Of a DNA stretch of 40,981 nt, positions 7,542 through 14,356 are shown in pieces; position 1 is the first letter of the stretch, and every line of letters starts with the position of its first letter. Source of the DNA: Lachnospiraceae bacterium (GTDB lineage: Bacteria; Bacillota; Clostridia; Lachnospirales; Lachnospiraceae); the NCBI GenBank assembly GCA_024405115.1, contig JAKSPD010000014.1, positions 1 through 40,981 on the forward strand, written 5' to 3'. The notes beneath the pieces were generated by a model, which saw only the letters and a program-made list of their open reading frames with translations, was not told the origin of the DNA and made no database searches. A program made the translations under genes and the position numbers.

Positions 7542-8642
7542 ATGAAAAAAAACATGACAGGACTGATCATTGCAGGGCTTTTGGCAGCCTGCATCATAGC
7601 ATTCGTGGCAGTGTACTTTACACGTTTTCAGACAATGTCCACCATAAAGCAGATAACGCATTATGATGACGGATACAATGTTTACTCCATGACCGTAAAG
7701 TATAATTACAGCGTCCAGGACATCATAGATTCCGGCTTTACGGACACGCAGGGGTATGTAAACGCAACCATTAAGGAGGCGCTTCCGCTCATCCCCGTAA
7801 AGATGGAGCTTCCTTCATACGGCTGCAGCACTTACCGTGCGCAGAATGCGGAGGGCTACACCATAATGGGCAGAAACTATGACTTTAAGCTCAACACCTC
7901 ATGCATGGTCGTTTACTGCATACCCAAAAAAGGATATAAGTCAGTGGCGTGTGCAGCCCTCAACAATCTGGGCGCCGATGACGCGATGGGAAGCCTGAAG
8001 AACAGGATGGCCTGCCTTGCGGCCCCGTTGAGCTGCCTTGACGGTGTAAATGAAAAGGGAGTTTCGATTGCGGTCCTCACACTTGACAGTGACCCCACTG
8101 ACCAGAAAAACGGGCGTGAAAAGATCACCTCATCCCTTGCAATCCGTATGGTGCTTGATAACTGTGCAACGACGCAGGAGGCGGTGGACCTTATTTCAAG
8201 GTATGACATGCTGTCAGTGAACGGAAGGGACTACCACCTGTTTGTTTCAGATGCCAGCGGTGACTCACGTGTAATAGAGTATGATCCGGAAGATCCCGCC
8301 CGTCCGATGGTTGTCACACCCATTCAGGCCATAACGAATTTCTACGGCATGTACATCGACAAGGTACAGTCAAAGCAGAAAAACGGCATCTATGGTCATG
8401 GAAAAGAGAGATATGACTACATGATGGAAATCATTGAACCCAACGGCGGAATACTTATGAATGACCAGGCATGGGATGCATTAAAGGCTGCCGCAACGGA
8501 GCCGAATCCTGAAAGCGTCACAAGCAACACGCAGTGGAGCATCATATACAACAACACGGAACCTGCGGCAAATGTCATCCTCAGAAGGCACTGGAATGAC
8601 ATTAACTCATTCCCGGTATGGAAGGCCGGACTTGACTTATGA
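7542..8642 (+). CDS. Membrane-anchored linear amide C-N hydrolase (Ntn fold)
   Basis: A 366-residue protein with one N-terminal TM or uncleaved signal helix (about 5-27). The Ntn-hydrolase domain resembles choloylglycine hydrolase, penicillin V acylase and the acyl-CoA:6-APA acyltransferase group. The family signature is YGCSTYRAQNAEG followed by IMGRNYDF, with Cys95 as the expected nucleophile. CLDGVNEKGVSIAVL and the late NTQWSIIYNN segment also fit. These enzymes cut linear amide bonds such as bile-salt conjugates or N-acyl amino acids; the substrate here is unknown. In the family the Cys is exposed by cleavage, so roughly 94 residues would need to be removed or the protein works differently. 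The chosen ATG has AGGGAG upstream; a GTG at 7500 is possible but poorer. It follows the TIR pair by 82 bp and may be cotranscribed. Confidence 0.82.
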   Translation: MKKNMTGLIIAGLLAACIIAFVAVYFTRFQTMSTIKQITHYDDGYNVYSMTVKYNYSVQDIIDSGFTDTQGYVNATIKEALPLIPVKMELPSYGCSTYRAQNAEGYTIMGRNYDFKLNTSCMVVYCIPKKGYKSVACAALNNLGADDAMGSLKNRMACLAAPLSCLDGVNEKGVSIAVLTLDSDPTDQKNGREKITSSLAIRMVLDNCATTQEAVDLISRYDMLSVNGRDYHLFVSDASGDSRVIEYDPEDPARPMVVTPIQAITNFYGMYIDKVQSKQKNGIYGHGKERYDYMMEIIEPNGGILMNDQAWDALKAAATEPNPESVTSNTQWSIIYNNTEPAANVILRRHWNDINSFPVWKAGLDL

Positions 8643-8682
8643 CCGCCGTGGACACTAAATAACAGAACTTTTGGAGCAATAA

Positions 8683-9462
8683 ATGTTAACTAACTATCAT
8701 ACGCATACAAGCAGATGTTTTCATGCTTTCGGAGAGGATGAGGAATACGTAAGGACGGCAGTTGAGAGCGGGTATTCCATACTCGGTTTTTCGGACCATA
8801 CGCCCTGGCCATACACCAGCGGATACGTAAGTAAAAGTGAACGTATGCCGGTTTCCCAGATGGAGGAATACAGGCAGTCAGTACTTTCACTGAAAGAGAA
8901 GTATAAGGATGAGATAAAGATACGCCTGGGACTGGAATGTGAGTACTTTCCGCAGTTTTTCGGGTGGCTCCGCGACGTTTCACCACAGTTTGATTACCTG
9001 ATACTGGGCAACCATTTTGAACTTTCAGATGAACACGGTGAGCCTTACTACGGCCACGCTTCCACAAAAAAGCAGCTCATAAGCTACACTGAAAACACAA
9101 TAAAGGGAATGGAATCCGGAATGTTTGCATATCTTGCCCATCCTGAGGTCGTTCTGGCAGATTACCCTTCTTTTGATAAGGACGTCGAGGAATGCATGAA
9201 CGAGATCTGCATGGCGGGACAGAAGAACGGCATGCTGTTTGAGTACAACATGTACGGCGTCATCAAGAAACAGAGGGGCGTTTTTAAAGGGCTCGGATAT
9301 CCGTATGACAGGGTCTGGGAGATAGTGTCACACTATAAGATTGATGCAATCATCGGCGTAGACGCACACAGGCCCGAACAGCTTGCGAAAGTGGAAAACA
9401 TCAGAAAGGCAAAAGAATTTCTCAGGTCATTAAACATAAACGTGGTCGAGGAGTGGGTATGA
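8683..9462 (+). CDS. hisJ: PHP-domain histidinol-phosphatase family protein
   Basis: A 259-residue cytoplasmic metal-dependent phosphoesterase. PHP motifs are present: NYHTHTSRCFHA at the N-terminus (motif I), LGFSDHTPWPY (motif II), the ECEY glutamate region, GNHFE, YLAHPEV, and the C-terminal GVDAHRP. Length and motif order match the HisJ-type histidinol-phosphatase that converts L-histidinol phosphate to L-histidinol. No other his genes are nearby, so it could be a relative acting on another phosphate ester. TTGGAG lies 8 nt before the ATG. Confidence 0.85.
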   Translation: MLTNYHTHTSRCFHAFGEDEEYVRTAVESGYSILGFSDHTPWPYTSGYVSKSERMPVSQMEEYRQSVLSLKEKYKDEIKIRLGLECEYFPQFFGWLRDVSPQFDYLILGNHFELSDEHGEPYYGHASTKKQLISYTENTIKGMESGMFAYLAHPEVVLADYPSFDKDVEECMNEICMAGQKNGMLFEYNMYGVIKKQRGVFKGLGYPYDRVWEIVSHYKIDAIIGVDAHRPEQLAKVENIRKAKEFLRSLNINVVEEWV

Positions 9463-9507
9463 ACTGACGTACCCGCCCTCAGCTTTTGCTGCGTCCCGCC
9501 TTCATAG

Positions 9508-9540
9508 GCAGTTTCTGCACCTTCCGTCGCAGAAACCTGC
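9508..9540 (+). other. Inverted repeat in the 9463-9783 gap
   Basis: GTTTCTGC (9511-9518) pairs perfectly with GCAGAAAC (9529-9536) over a 10-nt loop. The stem extends by GCA/TGC past one bulged base. A pyrimidine-rich but not pure U tract follows. It may be a weak terminator for the PHP gene or an RNA fold. The rest of the gap holds only the relic and the promoter listed separately. Confidence 0.4.
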
Positions 9541-9614
9541 ATCTCTTTCATCTTTCTTTCATCATCTGGGCAAGGATACCACATGCAACCTACTGGATTG
9601 GGTGTGGTAATTGA

Positions 9615-9698
9615 CTGTATACGCCTGACGGTTACTTTGCAGGGACCAATGGAGAATGGGACGGAAACGCCCCGCTTTCAAAGAGCTCCAGCGAATAA
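9615..9698 (+). pseudogene. C-terminal relic of a cell-wall-binding repeat protein
   Basis: A short open stretch ending in TAA encodes LYTPDGYFAGTNGEWDGNAP and a few more residues. It closely resembles the end of a cell-wall (choline-type) binding repeat, and the matching TTPDGKKVGADGALIG segment of the gene 170 bp downstream. It has no start codon, and an in-frame stop lies just upstream. I infer the 3-prime remnant of a deleted paralogue. Confidence 0.5.
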
Positions 9699-9726
9699 TA
9701 CAAACGGCATTTATTCGAAAAGAACA

Positions 9727-9754
9727 TTGAAAAACTCCCGTAGTATTGTATAAT
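9727..9754 (+). promoter_or_regulatory. Sigma-A promoter of the secreted repeat protein
   Basis: TTGAAA (9727-9732), a 16-bp spacer and a perfect TATAAT (9749-9754). The start would fall near 9761, giving a short leader that contains the AGGAGGTG ribosome site at 9770-9777. Confidence 0.75.
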
Positions 9755-9783
9755 AAAAAATACAAAGCCAGGAGGTGTCGGTC

Positions 9784-10335
9784 ATGAAAAAGGCAAGAAG
9801 AATATTGGCAGCAGCGTTAATTATGATTATGGCGTTTTGTGTTCCGGCAAGCGCAGGAAGCTGGATGCAGAATGAAAAGGGCTGGTGGTATCAGAATGAT
9901 GACGGGACTTTCCAGAAGAGCCAGTGGTTTAAGGATACTGACGGACTCTGGTACTACTTCAATGAAGAAGGATACATGCTCAGGGACCAGTGGGTCGGGA
10001 ACTACTATGTTGGCCCTACAGGGGCAATGCTGGTAAACACCACCACTCCTGATGGAAAGAAAGTGGGTGCTGACGGGGCACTTATCGGAGCATCGGCGGC
10101 AGCCACGGCTGCATCAACAGTAACGCCCACAGCAACTGAAACCAAAACAACGGAAACGGTCAAGACGGCCCAGACTAAGTCTTACAGCTATATAGGAAAC
10201 TGTAATTCGGGTATATTCCATCGTTCCACCTGCCCTTCAGTAAAAAGGATGAATGACGAAAACAAGGTCGAACTTGAATCGAGGCAGGATGCAGTTGACA
10301 GGGGATACAAACCGTGCAAGAACTGTAATCCGTAA
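9784..10335 (+). CDS. Secreted protein with cell-wall repeats and C-terminal Cys/His motif
   Basis: A 183-residue protein with a Sec signal peptide (residues 1-24, ending VPASA|GSW). Two aromatic cell-wall-binding repeats follow (KGWWYQNDDGTFQKSQWF and GLWYYFNEEGYMLRDQWV), then TTTPDGKKVGADG. A Thr/Ala-rich linker leads to a C-terminal module with GNCNSGIFHRSTCPS and GYKPCKNCNP. That module resembles the small Ada-like Cys/His domain often found at the end of secreted nucleases and surface proteins, probably a metal site. It probably attaches non-covalently to the cell wall. ATG 9784 sits 6 nt after a perfect AGGAGGTG; the GTG at 9775 overlaps that site and is not the start. It has its own promoter and terminator, so it is monocistronic. 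Confidence 0.85.
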   Translation: MKKARRILAAALIMIMAFCVPASAGSWMQNEKGWWYQNDDGTFQKSQWFKDTDGLWYYFNEEGYMLRDQWVGNYYVGPTGAMLVNTTTPDGKKVGADGALIGASAAATAASTVTPTATETKTTETVKTAQTKSYSYIGNCNSGIFHRSTCPSVKRMNDENKVELESRQDAVDRGYKPCKNCNP

Positions 10336-10357
10336 GACTGTATGCTTTATACAGAAC

Positions 10358-10386
10358 ACGCCATCGCGTAAAGCGGTGGCGTTTTT
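10358..10386 (+). terminator. Rho-independent terminator
   Basis: ACGCCATCGC (10358-10367) pairs with GCGGTGGCGT (10373-10382), with one wobble pair and a GTAAA loop. It is followed by TTTT and ends the secreted repeat-protein gene. Confidence 0.85.
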
Positions 10387-10394
10387 ATTTCCGG

Positions 10395-10584
10395 AAGTTT
10401 GTAAAACTGCCATTAAAAACGGGTGAATTACAAACTTTGATTTTTTATTTTAAAGAATGATTTTTTTAGGAACGTAAAGTTTGTAATTTGGTGGCATTTC
10501 AGTGGTAGTTTCACCAGTGGAGTTTGTAACTGAGCCCGTTTTTGGCCCCTGATTACAAACTTTGCAGGTCCCGGTTTGTAAATT
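10395..10584. repeat. Cluster of TTTGTAA inverted repeats
   Basis: The core TTTGTAA occurs six times here in both orientations: 10395-10406 (+), 10426-10438 (-), 10476-10488 (+), 10521-10530 (+), 10552-10564 (-) and 10573-10584 (+). The second and third copies form a perfect 13-bp inverted repeat. Two more copies lie at 11706-11720 and 11749-11762 (-). They look like ends of related insertion elements that inserted into one another. Confidence 0.7.
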
Positions 10585-10620
10585 GAGGTGCTACACCAAA
10601 GATGTAATACGAGTGTGTCT

Positions 10621-10803
10621 GAGGTGCTACACTGAAAATGTAATATGGGTGTGTCTTTTGTAAAACACAGAAAACAAGGAGGCACACATGGTAAACACAG
10701 ACCCGGGCTAAAAAACAGGCTCATCAAACTCCGCCTTCAGGAAGGGCGCTCCTGCAAAAGCCTTTATGATGCGTCTGGATTTTCCGGGGAAGTCATCACA
10801 CGG
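10621..10803 (+). repeat. 183-bp direct repeat, copy A (transposase 5-prime end)
   Basis: Copy A of a 183-bp sequence that recurs at 11162-11344 with about nine substitutions. It contains GAGGTGCTACAC, an ATG at 10645 and the start of an IS3-type OrfA reading frame (KHRPGLKNRLIKLRLQEG and so on). Homology to copy B stops abruptly at 10803. The frame then runs on into unrelated residues to 11007, so the truncated product is probably not functional. Confidence 0.8.
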
Positions 10804-10967
10804 CAGTTTAGGGAAAAGGTTTACATAACTTTGGGGACTGATTTTGGCGGTTTATGCCGTTTACAGTTAAAACACGTCCCGCGGGGTATAAAAATCAGCC
10901 TGGTTCAAATAAAATTATTCCGTTTAAGGTCCGAAACGCACCTGCGGGGAAAAAATATCGGCGAAAG

Positions 10968-11104
10968 ACGTGAAAATTATACCATAAGAGTGAGAAATCA
11001 GTCATAAAGGGCATAAAACGTGAAAATTATACCATAAGAGTGAGAAAGCAGACACAAAGGGCACAATCTGCCTCAAAGGGTCAAACCAGAAATCCCATTT
11101 ACAC
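10968..11104. repeat. Interspersed 50-bp-period repeat, internal copy
   Basis: Two tandem 50-bp units (10968-11017 and 11018-11067) each contain ATTATACCATA. On the minus strand this reads TATGGTATAAT, an extended -10 element. With the following 37 bp, this block matches the reverse complement of 40781-40917 without length differences. It sits between the two transposase half-copies. Confidence 0.8.
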
Positions 11105-11161
11105 AAGCTTATATGATTTGATGTCCTTTCATAAATGTTCTGAGGTGCTACACTTAAGTTT

Positions 11162-11344
11162 GAGGTGCTACACTGAAGATGTAATACGGGTGTGTCTTTT
11201 GTAAAATAAAGAAAACAAGGAGGCACACATGGTAAACAAAGACCCGGGCTAAAAAACAGGCTCATCAAACTCCGCATTCAGGAAGGGTGCACCTGCAAAA
11301 GCCTTTATGATGCGTCTGGATTTTCCGGGGAAGTCATCACCCGG
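11162..11344 (+). repeat. 183-bp direct repeat, copy B
   Basis: This is the second copy of the sequence at 10621-10803, of identical length. The start codon of copy A is changed to ACG (11186), and a TAA (11207-11209) interrupts the frame. After that stop the transposase frame continues open to 11728. Confidence 0.8.
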
Positions 11345-11728
11345 ATTGTCAGGCAGTATCAGAAAAGGGCAACCGAAGACGAGGAGGCGGCAAGGCGGCT
11401 GTCCAACATGGAGGAACTTCACCGCCTTCAGCTTGAGGTCTGGGGGATCAAAGCGGAAAATGATTTCCTAAAAAACGGCGGCGTTCTTTGCGAGGGAGAA
11501 CCGGTAAGCTCCTGTCACTTCATCGACAGGTATAAAAAGCGCTTCGGCACCGCCTGGCTGCTGAGGCGGATGAATGTCTGTCCCAACGCTTACTACAACT
11601 ACAGAAAGCACCGCAAGAACGCCAGCAAGACCAGAAAAGCTTTCATACTCAAGACGATCAGTGAAATCTATCATGCGTCCGGCGGGAGAGGCCCGAAATG
11701 GCTTCCATTTACAAACTTTGTTGTGTAA
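11186..11728 (+). pseudogene. IS3-family transposase remnant
   Basis: Conceptual translation gives the OrfA helix-turn-helix (LIKLRIQEGCTCKSLYDASG), an OrfA zipper-like helix (NMEELHRLQLEVWGIKAEND), and the start of OrfB (FIDRYKKRFGTAWLLRRMNV, then PNAYYNYRKHRKN and EIYHASGGRG). The reading frame is lost where the rve integrase core should begin and ends at a TAA beside an inverted repeat. There is no start codon, and an in-frame stop lies at 11207. A 106-residue frame from 11408 remains open but is only a fragment. It is non-functional and similar in layout to IS3/IS150-group transposases. Confidence 0.75.
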
Positions 11729-11823
11729 ACGGTGGGCTGAAACGGCCCAAATTACAAACTTTACGTCAAAACGGAAAAGGCTTCGGGAATGACAGGGATG
11801 CTTCACGCGGCGGTGCCGGTAAA

Positions 11824-12906
11824 TCAGGCCTTCTTACGCCTTGCAGCGATGAGGAACACGCCGAGTACGGCGATAATTCCGGCAGATACTTTTGCGGCAA
11901 TCAGCGGGACTGTTAGTTCCGGAGCCGTGGCGGCAACATAGGCAAAATGGTCACCCACGGCATAGCCGGCACCCACGCCGAACGCGCAGTTTATCATTAT
12001 ACCGGTATCGGTCATGTCAGGCAGACTGTCAATACTGGGAAAACTGTTAACAAGATTCACGAGAAGTCCCTTGCTGTCAGTGAAACTCAATCCCAGCCTG
12101 TCAGAGCCCCTTATGAGGGGCTTTTTAACTGCCTTCATTAAGAGGGCAAAGCACGGGAACACTCCGATGAGGACCAGGATGATCTTCCCGATTACTGACA
12201 TGATCTCATTGAAACTCATGCGTATGGGCAGTATCTCGATACCAAAAACCTCGCCAAGTGCGGCTATAAGAATGCCGCTCACGCAGATGAACACATTGAC
12301 CTTTCCGAATACCTTAAGTACATTTGTGAGTGCCTTTTCGAAGCGGATCATGGAGAAGACAAGGATGGCGGATATTACTATGAGGGGAAGCAGGTTTCCA
12401 AACAGGACCTTTGTATTCATGCCGCAGAGGATTCCCCCGATGGCGCATCCGAAAGGAATGGATGCAATACCGAAGGCAAGTCCTTTCAGCACAAAGTTGC
12501 GCCTGTCACCTTTTACCGCAAGTATTGAAAGCGGGATGTTTCCCATGATGGCAGAACCGAACATGGAAGCAATGAAGTATCCATTCAGTATGGCGGCGTC
12601 ACTGCTTAATGCCATTTCTTCCGAAAGTATCGCACCACCTGAGTCAATGGACAGGAGAAGCCCGGCGATGAGTGACGGATCAGCCCCTATTTTTACAAGC
12701 ATGGGGCCCAGCGTGGGTGTGAGAATGTTGGCAAGCCATGGAACAAGCGTCATGAAACCGCCCATGCACAGAATGAGAGGGGCGGCAGTCTTAAGGCCGC
12801 GCTCGAATTCCTCCCCGATTCCGTACCGGTTATCAAGCGCATAGTCGATTCCGCCAATTATGGCGAATATGAAAAATATGATGTTAAGTATGAGGTCTGT
12901 GGACAT
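11824..12906 (-). CDS. eutH: EutH-like ethanolamine permease
   Basis: A 360-residue polytopic membrane protein with about 10 hydrophobic segments. It follows the EutH family along its length: GADPSLIAGLLLSIDSGGAI then LSEEMA, SAIMGNIPLSI, a GCAIGGIL segment, and a signature C-terminal stretch ending in TGIMINCAFGVGAGYAVGDH. EutH proteins admit ethanolamine across the membrane. No other eut gene, microcompartment shell gene or lyase is in the window, so it is an orphan and its substrate may differ. Its ATG abuts the stop of the upstream MFS gene (TAAATG), so the two form a minus-strand operon. No strong separate ribosome site is seen, which suggests coupling. Confidence 0.82.
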   Translation of the reverse strand: MSTDLILNIIFFIFAIIGGIDYALDNRYGIGEEFERGLKTAAPLILCMGGFMTLVPWLANILTPTLGPMLVKIGADPSLIAGLLLSIDSGGAILSEEMALSSDAAILNGYFIASMFGSAIMGNIPLSILAVKGDRRNFVLKGLAFGIASIPFGCAIGGILCGMNTKVLFGNLLPLIVISAILVFSMIRFEKALTNVLKVFGKVNVFICVSGILIAALGEVFGIEILPIRMSFNEIMSVIGKIILVLIGVFPCFALLMKAVKKPLIRGSDRLGLSFTDSKGLLVNLVNSFPSIDSLPDMTDTGIMINCAFGVGAGYAVGDHFAYVAATAPELTVPLIAAKVSAGIIAVLGVFLIAARRKKA

Positions 12907-14091
12907 TTATTTCACTTTCTTTATTCCGGAAATGAACACGGCTGCGCCGATGACGGTGACGGAGAATCCCACCATGAGTGTGGTTTTTACGCTGGTTACG
13001 TCATAAAGCTTTCCGGCAACCAGACTTGCAAGGACGCCGCTTAACATTTCCATGGTGTAGACAAGACTCTGCCCTTTGGCAAGGTTCCTTTTTGGAATGA
13101 CTGCAGACACGTATTCAACGATGGCCGCGGCAAAAAGGGCATATCCGAATCCCTGAAGAATCTGGGTGGCAAACAGTGCAGGAATGGTGGATACCATGGC
13201 TGTGATAAAGACCTTAAGTGAAAACGCGATGATGGATAAAGTGAGAAGTGTTGAGATCTTCCACTTTTTTCTCAGGCTTGAAAACAGGAACATGAACGGG
13301 ATTTCAATGGCCGCCCCAACTCCGGAGATAATCCCCATTATGGCGGTGTCACCGCCGACATTCCTGACAACGTTGATCATAAAAATGTTGTATGAGTAAT
13401 AACCGAAGAACAGGAGCGAGGTACCTATAAGAAGACGTGTGAACATGGGATCTTCCCTCAGGAACTTTATGAGGGGAGAACTTCCGATGTCATCCTCCTG
13501 AAGGGAAACAGAGCGCTGTCCCTTAAAGAACATGCCGGCGTAAACATTTACGGCAAACTGAAGGACAAGCAGGATGATTCCCACAGCCGGAAGATAAGTG
13601 GCGGGAATGCGCTTGAATAAAATTCCCATAAGTACGGAGGGAATTATGAATGCAAGCGAACCGATGCCGCGGGCAACCCCGTAATTAAGCTTATAGCCTC
13701 CTACCGCGCAGTCACCGCAGAAACGGAGGACGACGGAGTTTGTGGCTATGAAAAGTCCGGCCACCATCGCAAAAAACATGCCGGTAATGAGGTTGTTTCT
13801 TCCAAAAAACTGAAGGAGTGCGAAGAGTGCCACCTGGGCCAGAAGAAGCGGAGTGTTCATCCTTGCCGTGGGAAACCTTGGATGGCTGTCAAGATACGAA
13901 GCGATTAGCGGACCCGAAAGTGACCCGAGTACCCTTCCGAAAGCCGTGATGATTCCAATGGAAAAATTACTGAAGGAAAGTGCCTGAAGGTATATGACCG
14001 CATAACTCAAAACAGCACAGGCCGTCATCCAGTAAGTGGCTTGTACAAGTGAAAATGCAAATGTAAATGATTTTTGTTTTCTGTCAGTCAT
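12907..14091 (-). CDS. MFS transporter (MFS_1-like), leaderless, paralogue 1
   Basis: A 394-residue, 12-helix major facilitator protein. It starts MTDRKQKSFTFAFSLVQATY and contains YLDSHPRFPTARMNTPL, the FGRNNLITG loop and a C-terminal DVTSVKTTLMVG. It closely resembles the transporter at 22817-23998 along the whole length. The frame could be extended to 14178, but a good extended -10 promoter ends only 7 nt before ATG 14091, and no Shine-Dalgarno site precedes it. A leaderless start at 14091 is therefore preferred; ATG at 14100 overlaps the -10. The cargo is unknown. Its partner downstream is the EutH-like permease, and the gene is divergent from the sugar uptake locus. Confidence 0.85.
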   Translation of the reverse strand: MTDRKQKSFTFAFSLVQATYWMTACAVLSYAVIYLQALSFSNFSIGIITAFGRVLGSLSGPLIASYLDSHPRFPTARMNTPLLLAQVALFALLQFFGRNNLITGMFFAMVAGLFIATNSVVLRFCGDCAVGGYKLNYGVARGIGSLAFIIPSVLMGILFKRIPATYLPAVGIILLVLQFAVNVYAGMFFKGQRSVSLQEDDIGSSPLIKFLREDPMFTRLLIGTSLLFFGYYSYNIFMINVVRNVGGDTAIMGIISGVGAAIEIPFMFLFSSLRKKWKISTLLTLSIIAFSLKVFITAMVSTIPALFATQILQGFGYALFAAAIVEYVSAVIPKRNLAKGQSLVYTMEMLSGVLASLVAGKLYDVTSVKTTLMVGFSVTVIGAAVFISGIKKVK

Positions 14092-14098
14092 AGCTAGC

Positions 14099-14126
14099 AT
14101 TATATCACGGTTTTGGATTACTACAA
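14099..14126 (-). promoter_or_regulatory. Extended -10 promoter for leaderless MFS paralogue 1
   Basis: On the minus strand TTGTAG (14126-14121), a 16-bp spacer, and TGA-TATAAT with TATAAT at 14104-14099. The initiating ATG lies 7 nt downstream, so the RNA should begin at or next to the start codon. Confidence 0.65.
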
Positions 14127-14178
14127 CAAAAGAGTCAGAGGACATTTCAATATAAATTGATGCGTCGGCATTAGGCAC

Positions 14179-14356
14179 AAAAGCACGTACCGATAATAGT
14201 GCAAATTGTACAAAAGCAACTATATAAAAATGTATATATGTATAAAAGTTACATATATAAGTTTAGTTTTTCCAATTACTTGAGGCACGGATATCAATAT
14301 AATTGTAATATACGAAATTTTAACCACAGATTTAATCAGTACAGGAGGCGAAATAT
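14179..14356. promoter_or_regulatory. AT-rich divergent control region of the sugar locus
   Basis: This gap is markedly AT-rich. It has a TTGTACAA palindrome near 14208, TATATATG/CATATATA inverted motifs between 14222 and 14260, and TATAAT at 14298-14303. No good -35 lies 16-18 bp upstream of that -10, as expected for a promoter that needs an activator such as the AraC-type regulator at 21647. CAGGAGGCG precedes the 14357 start. Confidence 0.4.

Larger units (their letters stand above)
10472..11766 (+). mobile_element. Decayed insertion element with 20-bp terminal inverted repeats
   Basis: The left end ACGTAAAGTTTGTAATTTGG (10472-10491) is a perfect inverted copy of the right end at 11747-11766. 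The 1.3-kb interior carries an IS3-like transposase remnant (orfA plus the first part of orfB), a 183-bp direct duplication of the transposase 5-prime region, and a foreign insert bearing 50-bp repeats. The DDE catalytic core is absent, so it cannot move by itself. No target-site duplication is evident next to these ends, so the unit may be composite or the ends may belong to different insertions. Confidence 0.65.

Noticed and set aside
10645-11007. A 120-residue intact protein from transposase copy A.
   Set aside because: Only the first 53 residues match the transposase; the rest is translated insert sequence, including the 50-bp repeats.
12014-12844. A 276-residue plus-strand frame opposite the eutH-like gene.
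   Set aside because: It is antisense to a well-matched membrane protein gene, has no recognisable domain, and its Ser/Pro/Met/Arg-rich composition is typical of a shadow frame.
11824-14091. Ethanolamine microcompartment locus.
   Set aside because: Only the EutH-like permease is present; no lyase, shell or eut regulator genes are seen.
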